52,209 nucleotides of DNA from Chitinivibrionales bacterium (GTDB lineage Bacteria; Fibrobacterota; Chitinivibrionia; Chitinivibrionales; FEN-1185): assembly GCA_035516255.1 (NCBI GenBank), contig DATJAL010000046.1:1-52209 (forward strand), in the 5' to 3' direction. The notes under the pieces were generated by a model, which made no database searches, was not told where the DNA came from, and saw only the letters and a program-made list of their open reading frames with translations. Below are positions 8,234 to 15,275 of the stretch, in pieces (position 1 is the stretch's first letter; each line of letters opens with the position of its first letter). The translations under genes were made by a program, and so were the position numbers.

Positions 8234-8779
8234 TCACTGAGTAACAATAAAGCACCGTTCCGCCGGATTCCACAAAAACTTCCCCTCATACGGTTTCAGT
8301 ATCACCTCGGCGGCCTTGCGGATGCCCTTCCGTCCGCAGCGCTTGACCAGCGAAGCCCATGATTTCCATCCGGGCTGGTTCTGGTCCGCGCTGCCCACGA
8401 TCGCGAAGAGCCCCGGGTCGGGGAGCGTGGCCGCCATGTGGCTGTCGGTGAAGAAGTCGTACAAGATGAACCACGCCACGTCGCCCACGCGCACCCTGGG
8501 CCAGTCGTCGAGCACCTTGCCGCGGATCACCGTCGAGTCCTCAAGCTTTACGAGGAGGAAGGGGATGGCGTCTGCCCCATGAGCGATGAGCGAATCCACG
8601 ACCGGCAGGCTGGGGTTCTTGTCCTTGTCCTGCACCCGGCCCTCTTTTGAAATATGCCCGATTTTGCGCAGGTCGATGGAAAGTTTCTGGGCAAAGGCGG
8701 GGGTGGCGACGAGCACCATGATTAAAACAATAATGATACCCCAGCTTGGAAACATGCGTTGACAATGAGGATTCCTCAT
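8234..8779 (-). CDS. Secreted protein of unknown function
   Basis: A 181-residue protein with a signal peptide (MFPSWGIIIVLIMVLVATPA, then FAQ at the cleavage region). The mature part contains PSLPVVDSLIAHGADAIPFL, suggestive of a helical repeat, then VGDVAWFILYDFF, which recalls proteins annotated only as hypothetical in related phyla, and a Cys pair near the C terminus. No enzyme motif is visible. The ATG at 8779 is used; 8755 is an equally possible start directly before the hydrophobic stretch, as neither has a strong ribosome site. It converges on acyP across the A6-B1 repeat. Confidence 0.6.
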   Translation of the reverse strand: MRNPHCQRMFPSWGIIIVLIMVLVATPAFAQKLSIDLRKIGHISKEGRVQDKDKNPSLPVVDSLIAHGADAIPFLLVKLEDSTVIRGKVLDDWPRVRVGDVAWFILYDFFTDSHMAATLPDPGLFAIVGSADQNQPGWKSWASLVKRCGRKGIRKAAEVILKPYEGKFLWNPAERCFIVTQ

Positions 8780-8927
8780 GGCCGTCTTACCTTGACATGA
8801 AGAGAAATATGAAATAACGCTGCCGCACATCCAGGAATTTATTTTGCGACTGAAAAAATACAACTCCCTGAAAATATTGTCAAATAAACCCCGCAGATCA
8901 AGCGCCAGAAATGAAAGCCCCGTTTTT

Positions 8928-9113
8928 TCAGACCACCAGTCTTTTGATGTCCTCCATCTGGATTTTCCTGTGCCACTTTTCCAGCACCTCCTTTTCATGT
9001 TCCGCGGCATACGGATCGTCCGGATATTTCCTTTGGTTTTCGGGCAAAGAAAAAGAGTCCTCAAATCTGCATCCCCTCACCGGTTTTTCTTCTTCTGAAA
9101 TGACATGATTCAT
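8928..9113 (-). CDS. Small charged cytoplasmic protein, function unknown
   Basis: A 61-residue acidic/basic protein (starts MNHVISEEEKPVRG, contains RKYPDDPYAAEHEKEV and ends KIQMEDIKRLVV). It has no signal peptide or membrane segment. The main support that it is a gene is an excellent ribosome site, AAGGAGGGAGCAT directly before the ATG at 9113. The helical, charged C-terminal half could mediate binding. It lies 148 bases upstream of the secreted 8234 gene on the same strand. No family recognised. Confidence 0.5.
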   Translation of the reverse strand: MNHVISEEEKPVRGCRFEDSFSLPENQRKYPDDPYAAEHEKEVLEKWHRKIQMEDIKRLVV

Positions 9114-9448
9114 ATGCTCCCTCCTTTTTAAGCGGTTCAAAGAGAGCCATACCTCTTACATCTTTTATATACGGACAATCGGGGGGATTATGCGGAAAAA
9201 ATGAGGAAAAATGGAATGGCCCAACTGTGCGATTCAAATCAGGATTATCCCGTGCCTGTTTGATTCCACGGCGCCGCCATCAAATATACTTGACAAAGAT
9301 GCATTCATTTTTCTTGGTTGCAATATCGAGTTCGCTTCTGTAAAGATAATGGATGCCAACGTGTAACGCGGGGTCAAGAGCGTGAGGGTCGAAAGCCGCA
9401 GAGAATGACGGGCGGGCTAAGGAAAAAGTTGTCACGCGTCCTCCGCGT
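9114..9448. other. Intergenic stretch, nothing recognised
   Basis: 335 bases between the 61-residue gene and the GH16 stop. No convincing open frame, RNA gene or repeat seen; presumably contains the promoter of the 9113 gene. Confidence 0.5.
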
Positions 9449-10681
9449 TCATCGGACACGCAGGAACATGCCCTTCTGGACCGTCCCGGCGCATTCCGCC
9501 GCGTAGAGGTACAATCCGGGCTTTACGCGGATGCTGTGCGCGTCTGCTCCGTCCCACCTCGGATTCCCGCCGGACAGGCGTCGGACAAGGCGTCCGCGGT
9601 CGTCGTAAATGTTCACGGCGTCCAAGCGCCGCGCGCCATTCTTGACAAAAAAGACCGTTCCTCCGTCATCCTGGCGGCATGAAATGCTCATGGACTCGTC
9701 GGCGCCGGGGGCGATCCTTTCACGCGCGCCGGACTGGGTGGTTCCCTGCCACACGCGCACGTAGTCGATGTCGAAGGTGTCGGTGGCGCCGGCGGTCTGC
9801 AGGGTACAGGCCGCCGCCCTGCACCAGTCGTTTTCCACCATCTGCTGGATCAGGATATACCCGGGGGTGCGCGCGATGTTCGAGTTGTTTGCCCCTGGAG
9901 AGGGGAAGGTGCCGGCGGCGGTGCCGTCCAGGTAAAAGGTGAGGTGGTCGGGCTCCCAATCGACGCCGATGGTATGGAACACCTTGGAAAAATCCATCGC
10001 GGGTCCGGTGCCGTTGTTTCCGACGCCCGTGTTCGGGGTCCAGCTCTTATTGCGGGACACGTCCGTGGTCAGGCCGTCGCTCCAGCTGTAGTGCATCCAC
10101 ATGGTGCGCGGGTCGTTGCCCAGCACTTCCAGAATGTCAATCTCCCATTCATAGGTGTAATTTTTCTTGCAGGGGAGCATCCAGAACGCCCCGAAAAAAC
10201 CGGACACGTCAACGATCTTCAGCCGCGCTTCGATATAGCCGTAGAGAAACGAAAATTTGTACGGCGTGTTGTCATTGGTGTTGGCGCGCGCGGAAATCAA
10301 TTCGCCGGACTTGTACGAGTTCGAGAAGGTCGTGACGCCGGGATTCGGTTGCGCCACCAGGTGGCAGACGCCGCTGTTCACCTGGATTTGCGAGGGATAA
10401 TAATTCTCACGCCCGTTGTTGAACGAGCCCACCCCGCCCCAATCGGCGTACGGGTTCCAGCGCGAGGTGTCGTAGGAAGTACTGTCGAAATTTTCATTGA
10501 GGATGAGCTTCCAGGAATTCATGCCGGCCGGCAGCGGGACGGTGCCAGGCGGCTGGGGATCGGCGGCAAAGATGTAATGAGGACAAAGGATGATAAGAAG
10601 TACAACACAGCAGGTGAGGGTTAACGCCGCAGCCCAATTACCGCAAACGGGGCCCTGATTTTTTCCTGTCCGCGATTTCAT
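9449..10681 (-). CDS. Secreted GH16 beta-glucanase (laminarinase type)
   Basis: A 410-residue exported glycoside hydrolase of family 16. A signal peptide spans about residues 1-40 (hydrophobic ALTLTCCVVLLIILC). The jelly-roll catalytic domain covers about 50-300: WKLILNENFD, RENYYPSQIQV, FLYGYIEARLKI, the catalytic motif WEIDILEVLG (both Glu present near 176-181) and HTIGVDWEPDHLTFYLDG. The extra residue between the Glu pair, EIDIxE rather than EIDIE, is the laminarinase/agarase type rather than the lichenase type. Residues about 335-410 form a sorting-type C-terminal module (VNIYDDRGRLVRRL, VKPGLYLYAAEC). The start is ATG 10681, after GGGAGGTT. Probable substrate is a beta-1,3-glucan (inference). 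It is 26 bases after the His-rich peptide gene, likely one operon. Confidence 0.9.
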   Translation of the reverse strand: MKSRTGKNQGPVCGNWAAALTLTCCVVLLIILCPHYIFAADPQPPGTVPLPAGMNSWKLILNENFDSTSYDTSRWNPYADWGGVGSFNNGRENYYPSQIQVNSGVCHLVAQPNPGVTTFSNSYKSGELISARANTNDNTPYKFSFLYGYIEARLKIVDVSGFFGAFWMLPCKKNYTYEWEIDILEVLGNDPRTMWMHYSWSDGLTTDVSRNKSWTPNTGVGNNGTGPAMDFSKVFHTIGVDWEPDHLTFYLDGTAAGTFPSPGANNSNIARTPGYILIQQMVENDWCRAAACTLQTAGATDTFDIDYVRVWQGTTQSGARERIAPGADESMSISCRQDDGGTVFFVKNGARRLDAVNIYDDRGRLVRRLSGGNPRWDGADAHSIRVKPGLYLYAAECAGTVQKGMFLRVR

Positions 10682-10707
10682 CTGAACCTCCCTGCGAAAA
10701 GAATGGA

Positions 10708-10992
10708 TCATCTGTATCGCTTTTTAGGAGCCGCTTTCCGGTGCAACGCCCTGGCATGGTGGGAAGAATGAGCATGCGGGGATTTTTTCAGGGTCCAAAT
10801 GCGTTGCGATTTGGTGGATTGAGATTTGGGCGATCGGTGTGACTTATGGGAACGGTGCGCTTTTTGGTTGTTCTTCGCAAGATGAGAATGTCGGGAATGG
10901 TGCGAAGATGAATTGCCGGACGCGGATGCCGGGGAGGGCATCAGCAGACACACCGCTACCGCCGCCGCGAAAAAGATTGAAGAAAGCTTCAT
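10708..10992 (-). CDS. Exported His/Ser/Lys-rich basic peptide
   Basis: A 94-residue protein with a clear signal peptide (MKLSSIFFAAAVAVCLLMPS then PASASG). The mature part is about 70 residues made almost only of His, Ser, Lys, Arg, Ala and Gln (for example KAHRSHKSHRSPKSQ), with 12 histidines and no acidic residue. It is probably unstructured and could bind metals, nucleic acid or acidic polymers; no function is assigned. The start is supported by AAGAAGGTATTCT before the ATG. It is the gene before the GH16 enzyme, same strand. Confidence 0.6.
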   Translation of the reverse strand: MKLSSIFFAAAVAVCLLMPSPASASGNSSSHHSRHSHLAKNNQKAHRSHKSHRSPKSQSTKSQRIWTLKKSPHAHSSHHARALHRKAAPKKRYR

Positions 10993-11130
10993 AGAATACC
11001 TTCTTAAATTATAACCTTTTTTATCGAAGATTTACAGGTCAAAGTGGAAAAAACGGATCATCCGCAAACCTATTGTTTTTTATGGATATTTTTTTACGTA
11101 ATGTATTTTAAAATCCACAAAATCTTCCAT

Positions 11131-11171
11131 GCCCCAGTAGCTCAGTTGGATAGAGCACAGGTTTCATAAAC
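11131..11171 (+). repeat. Left attachment repeat: 5' half of tRNA-Arg
   Basis: Identical to the first 41 bases of the intact tRNA-Arg at 17802 except one base in the anticodon loop (A at 11166 instead of C at 17837). The matching stops just after the loop, so the crossover lies in or beside the anticodon loop. What follows (TAATTATCGG) has no tRNA 3' half. Confidence 0.8.
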
Positions 11172-11192
11172 TAATTATCGGCCTGTTTTTCC

Positions 11193-12058
11193 CTATGAAA
11201 ACTTCGCGTGGGGCTTAAAAAGTGCTACGGCAGGTGCTACAAATCCGGTGTCCGTCAAAGCCCTGAGGGCATTCTTCTTCCAATAAACTTCCTTGATCAT
11301 CTTCTCAGTAAACTGAATTCCGAGCGCCAGGATTCGTTCGGCGGTAAACCCCTCGATTTCAATCATGGTTGTCATTGCTATATGGTTGAAATCGTGAATA
11401 TGTAGGTTGGTGATCTCAGCCTCTCTGCACATTGTCAAAAAATGACGTCTGGGCTTTCCCATCGGGTACCAAGCGGCGTTACGCATGCCTTCAAAGTCGT
11501 TTACATGCTCAATTTCACCTTCCAACCGTGGAAAGAGAAGCGGACAATCCTTGGGTCTCCCGAACGTTAAATATTGAAGAATGTCATCGAGGCCTTTCAG
11601 CGGGATAAACGTTTCTTTTTCTTTCGTTCTCCTTTCAGTTTTTTTCTGTTTGGAGTGCAAATATGGAACTCCCGTTCCGACTAAAACAAGGTTCTTGTCG
11701 GTGAGCCGCCATAAATCGGACCTTGCGCGAAGCGGCCTGCGTTCCAGCAGTCGCATCGACCAGTAAAGATGCGACCGGTGGGTGACAAGAGTATTGAAAA
11801 ACCGATCACGCTCTTCAGGGCTGTTCCAAACGCGCTCGCGGTTCGTCCGGGTTATCTCAAAATCTTTTTATTGGAACGGAAGAAATTTTTCTCTTTTTTT
11901 TCCGCATGTTTAAGCGTGGTCTGTATCGCACTTTTGTGATTTGCGATCGTGTTCAACGCTCGTCCTTCATCCTCCAATTCCTCGAGGTACTCCTCATACT
12001 CATCAATAAAAGACTCTCTCTGGAGGAGTTCGATCTGCATGCTGCGCTGGCAGCCCAT
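11193..12058 (-). pseudogene. Tyrosine recombinase (phage-type integrase), frameshifted
   Basis: Two reverse-strand frames make one integrase. From ATG 12058 the N-terminal core-binding domain reads EEYLEELEDEGRALNTIANH and KSAIQTTLKHAEKK, ending near 11860. A different frame continues through FEITRTNRERVWNSPEER and RSHLYWSMRLLERRPLRARS (region of the first catalytic Arg) to LHIHDFNHIAMTTMIEIEG and MIKEVYWKK with the likely catalytic Tyr, stopping at 11193. The box II pattern HxxR appears as HDFNH, so the second Arg is replaced by Asn, and the LGH motif reads LGI. With the frameshift this is almost certainly dead. Its 3' end lies 22 bases from the tRNA-Arg half. Confidence 0.75.
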
Positions 12059-12270
12059 GACCTGAATCATCAAGCTAAAGACATCCTGAAAGGCAAGAAT
12101 CCCTGTCAGGTGTTTCACGAAGAAACCCGCCGAATACGATTTACAATACCGGAAAGGAAGGTTGTCTATGACTGGATAAACAAAGCTCAGGAAAGTATAT
12201 TGAAAGAGGCCCACCCAATTTTCGGGCTAAAAAGGGACATTATCTGTTGGCAGCACAGCAGGGTCTTTTA
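12037..12270 (+). pseudogene. Possible C-terminal relic of a DDE transposase
   Basis: A forward frame reads AALAAHDLNHQAKDILKG, NPCQVFHEETRRIRFTIPER and KVVYDWINKAQESILKEA. The pattern of an NH-rich helix, a PCxVF motif and a basic RxRF segment resembles the end of integrase-core (rve) transposases, from memory of such sequences. The coding sense may continue after a shift into a helix-turn-helix-like stretch (LLTVGELCKQLGVGQTTCYR) at about 12262-12325. It overlaps the integrase 5' end in antisense. There is no start and no complete domain. Confidence 0.3.
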
Positions 12271-12354
12271 ACAGTCGGGGAATTGTGCAAACAGCTTGGA
12301 GTCGGGCAGACGACCTGCTATCGATATGAGGGCGCGTGCGGCCTCGGCAAAAAG

Positions 12355-12368
12355 GTTGACCCGTCAAC
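12355..12368. promoter_or_regulatory. Palindromic operator upstream of marR
   Basis: GTTGACCCGTCAAC: arms GTTGA/TCAAC separated by four bases. The same arms and spacing occur at 12903-12920 in front of the exporter gene. It is 26 bases before the chosen MarR start, suitable for autorepression. Function is inferred from placement and symmetry. Confidence 0.6.
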
Positions 12369-12393
12369 TGCACGACGTATTTTGAGCCATGGT

Positions 12394-12885
12394 ATGAATG
12401 AACTGCATCGGTATCAAAATCTGACAATATCAAGACTCAGGCGGTTGGTGAGGTACGCCACCGAACTCATCAACCGGCGAAGGGTTCTGAACACATCGGC
12501 GCTTTCGTACGAGCAATTTCCACTGCTTAAGATCGCCATTCATCATGAAGGATCCTCAATGCAGGAAATCGCACGCCTGACAAACCAGGACAAGTCAGGC
12601 ATCCTTCGCGGCCTTCGTTCTCTTGAAAGACGGGGATTCATCATGTTTAGGAACGATCCCAGCGACATGCGGAAGCGGCTTGTCTTTCCGACGAGGAAGG
12701 CCCGGGAGCTGTCGAGGAGAATCGTGGACGATGTGGAGGCTCTTGAAAAGGAGCTCCTTCACGGAGTCTCTGCGGGTGAGATGCGCATTTTCCTTGAGGT
12801 CATGCGGAAATTAACCGACAGATGCGTCGAACTGGGCGCTACGAAATTCCAGCGATATCGTCTCAAGGGCGCCAAGCGAGGATGA
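12394..12885 (+). CDS. MarR-family transcriptional regulator
   Basis: A 163-residue MarR-type winged-helix protein, probably a dimeric repressor of the exporter gene downstream. The DNA-binding part is visible as SSMQEIARLTNQDKSGILRG (helix-turn-helix) and LRSLERRGFIMFRNDPSDMR (recognition helix end and wing), with KRLVFPTRKARELSRRIVDD in the usual following helix. The open frame extends 49 codons further upstream through a relic sequence and the palindrome; ATG 12394 is preferred because it gives a normal MarR length and places the operator upstream. The ribosome site is weak. Operators of the same sequence lie on both sides of the gene. Confidence 0.8.
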   Translation: MNELHRYQNLTISRLRRLVRYATELINRRRVLNTSALSYEQFPLLKIAIHHEGSSMQEIARLTNQDKSGILRGLRSLERRGFIMFRNDPSDMRKRLVFPTRKARELSRRIVDDVEALEKELLHGVSAGEMRIFLEVMRKLTDRCVELGATKFQRYRLKGAKRG

Positions 12886-12902
12886 TCCTTTTTTTGCAAA
12901 AA

Positions 12903-12920
12903 AAGTTGATGGGTCAACTT
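12903..12920. promoter_or_regulatory. Palindromic operator before the exporter gene
   Basis: AAGTTGATGGGTCAACTT: seven-base perfect arms around four central bases, sharing GTTGA-N4-TCAAC with the site before marR. It sits between marR and the exporter gene, 115 bases before the exporter start. Confidence 0.6.
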
Positions 12921-13035
12921 AAATGCCCGAGGTCGTCAGGCTGCCAATAGAGAGAACCCTGTATTCCATATTGCCGGTACGTACTCTACTGCAGTGATTC
13001 GGCGCTGGTGGCTGTTGCCCTTGGAAGGCCGTCGT

Positions 13036-14625
13036 ATGCATGACCGTTTTGCAAAAGCCTTTCCCTCCCTGCACCATCAGCACGAGTTCTACAAGTGGTG
13101 GGTACTGGTCAACATCATGATCGGTACGTTTGTAATCGTGCTCAACAATACAATCGTCAACACCGCGCTGCCGAAAATGATGGCGTCTCTGGGCATCACG
13201 GTGGACCAGGCTCAGTGGATCATCACGGTATTCATGCTCGCGTTTGCGATCATGCTTCCCACGTCCGGATGGCTCGCCGACCACTTCGGTTACAAGCGTA
13301 CGTACGCGGCAGGTATGGTCGTCTTCACGGTATTCTCTTTTCTGTGTGCGCTGTCGCGCGACGAAAAGACCCTTATCCTCATGCGCATTGGTCAAGGTCT
13401 AGGCGGGGGCCTCATTCAACCGCTCGGCATGGCCATTCTCATGCGCGAATTTCCTCCGCACCAGCGCGGAATGGCCATGGGTTTCTGGACCATCTCCTCA
13501 GCAGCTTCCGTGTCTTTGGGACCGCTGCTCGGTGGGCTACTGTCGGACAACTTCGACTGGCACCTGATCTTCACGATCAATGTTCCGGTCGGAATCTTCT
13601 GTTTCTTCGCAACCTGGATCATTCAGCGTGAGTACAGGAAGCAGCAGGAGCACTCTTTCGACATAGTCGGCTTCGTGTCCATGGCGGTGTTCTTGGGATT
13701 TCTCCTCGTAGCCCTGAGTAGCGGCAACGCCGGTTGGAACGCTGGCGGCTGGACCTCGGATTTCATGATGGTCTGCTATCTGTTCTCGGCCGTCGGCTTC
13801 GTGGCGTTCCTGATCACCGAGCTGAATGTAAAATATCCTATTGTAAAGATACAGCTTCTCGGCACCTACAACTTCGGACTCTCGAATGTCGCAATGTTCA
13901 TATTCGGCGTCGGCATGTTTGGAAGCACGTTTCTCCTGCCACTGTACCTGCAGAATGCGCTTGGCTATACCGCGTTTCAATCCGGCATGGTGTTGCTGCC
14001 GGTGGGAATCCTGCAGGCCTTCTTCGGGGCGTTTGCGGGATACATTTCCGACAGGATAAATCCGAAGATCCCCATCATTCTCGGAATTGTGCTTTTTTCA
14101 CTCAGCTTTTTCCTCAATTCGAACCTTTCCCTTTTCTCGGAGAATTTCCAGATCATGGTTCCCATGTATCTGCGTGGAGTCGCGATGGGAGTCCTCTTCT
14201 CTCCCCTGAGCACACTGATCATAGCGCACATTCCTCACAAGGACATGGCGCAGGCGTCCGGGCTCATGAATGCGGTGAGGCAGGTGGGAGGAAGTTTTGG
14301 TGTGGCGATTATGCAAACGCTGCTAACGCAACGTATCACCTTTCACACGGCAATTGCGGGCACCAGGATCGATCCCTCGTCTCCGGTGTTCCAACACAGC
14401 TTGAGGCTGTTGCGGACTCACGCGATTTGCGATGCCGGATCGTGCTCGCATGATGCTGCTGCCCAGAGCACCGCGATATTCGCGTCTCATTTCTTTCAGC
14501 AGATGTTCGTGTGGGGAATCGACGACGCGTTCCTGTTTTCGAGTATTTGTACGGCGCTTTGCATCATCCCAGTTCTCGTTTTAAAAGGGAAAAGGAATAT
14601 GCGGGAACCCCGCCAGGGAAGGTGA
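13036..14625 (+). CDS. DHA2-family (EmrB/QacA) drug:H+ antiporter
   Basis: A 529-residue major-facilitator transporter with about 14 membrane segments. Diagnostic stretches are NIMIGTFVIVLNNTIVNTAL (DHA2 motif D1, in TM1), SGWLADHFGYKRTYAAGMVV (motif A), LMRIGQGLGGGLIQPLGMAI (motif B) and a TM5 motif C-like GPLLGGLL. Such proteins expel hydrophobic drugs using the proton gradient; in many bacteria they work with an HlyD-type adaptor and TolC, neither of which is found here. ATG 13036 has GGAAGG upstream; an earlier GTG (12994) is possible. Regulation by the adjacent MarR protein is strongly suggested by the paired operators. Confidence 0.9.
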   Translation: MHDRFAKAFPSLHHQHEFYKWWVLVNIMIGTFVIVLNNTIVNTALPKMMASLGITVDQAQWIITVFMLAFAIMLPTSGWLADHFGYKRTYAAGMVVFTVFSFLCALSRDEKTLILMRIGQGLGGGLIQPLGMAILMREFPPHQRGMAMGFWTISSAASVSLGPLLGGLLSDNFDWHLIFTINVPVGIFCFFATWIIQREYRKQQEHSFDIVGFVSMAVFLGFLLVALSSGNAGWNAGGWTSDFMMVCYLFSAVGFVAFLITELNVKYPIVKIQLLGTYNFGLSNVAMFIFGVGMFGSTFLLPLYLQNALGYTAFQSGMVLLPVGILQAFFGAFAGYISDRINPKIPIILGIVLFSLSFFLNSNLSLFSENFQIMVPMYLRGVAMGVLFSPLSTLIIAHIPHKDMAQASGLMNAVRQVGGSFGVAIMQTLLTQRITFHTAIAGTRIDPSSPVFQHSLRLLRTHAICDAGSCSHDAAAQSTAIFASHFFQQMFVWGIDDAFLFSSICTALCIIPVLVLKGKRNMREPRQGR

Positions 14626-15166
14626 ATGGCGCTGTCGGCGGGCAGCATCATCGCAAAGATCCGAGCTCTCCTGAAAATGGTGTCGAACATATACAACACG
14701 AGGAATAATTTTGGAAAAGCCTGATGGTCCTGCTGCTACCGAGAAAGACAGGCCCCCAGAGAGGACCCGGAAAATGCCGGGGTTGAGAATTGATTCTGTG
14801 GAGATCACCTTCAAATCCATGACCTCCAGGGCAAACATACTTTAGACATCCATCATATGGGTGATGAAACCATTGCAACCGACCACTCTGGTCATACAGA
14901 TTGGACCGCGACAGATTCTTATATCTTCAAAAGGTTGTGGGCAGGAGATCGTTTAAATTAAGAGATGGCCCAAATCACGCCGTCATCGAATGTTCTGTGG
15001 TAACTATTTTGGTAACTACTCCCATCGCGTCTATGGCGAATATGGCGCTTCCGCAGGCCGATTGACAGCCGTGACAACTTGTGACCTGTTTTTATAGCGC
15101 ATTTAACCCGAGAGAAACGGACAATTGCGCAACGTTTCTGTCGTCTGTCTGTGCGAAGTAAAATCC
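14626..15166. other. Intergenic stretch in the island
   Basis: About 540 bases with no convincing gene. It contains the left copy of the direct repeat (14997-15067). Short frames here give no recognisable protein. Confidence 0.5.
14997..15067 (+). repeat. Left copy of direct repeat flanking the propeller gene
   Basis: About 71 bases, roughly 85% identical to 17500-17571. Shared core: CCCATCGCGTC-ATGGCGAATATGG-GCTTCCGCA-GCCGAT-TTGACA. Both copies begin with GTGGTAACT/GTGGTGACT-like tandem pieces. Confidence 0.75.
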
Positions 15167-15196
15167 TTGTTTCTTAGCAATGAGCCATGGTACAAT
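15167..15196 (+). promoter_or_regulatory. Candidate sigma70-type promoter for the propeller gene
   Basis: TTGTTT at 15167-15172 and TACAAT at 15191-15196 with an 18-base spacer, 80 bases before the start codon. Confidence 0.4.
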
Positions 15197-15275
15197 TATA
15201 CTCTGATTCAATCCATCAATCTTTGTTTCTAAGGAAATCGGTTGATCAGGAAACACCCTAGAAAGGGAGGCTCAA

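Noticed and set aside
12994-13035. Earlier GTG start for the DHA2 exporter
   Set aside because: It would add 14 residues without a ribosome site; ATG 13036 has GGAAGG at good spacing.
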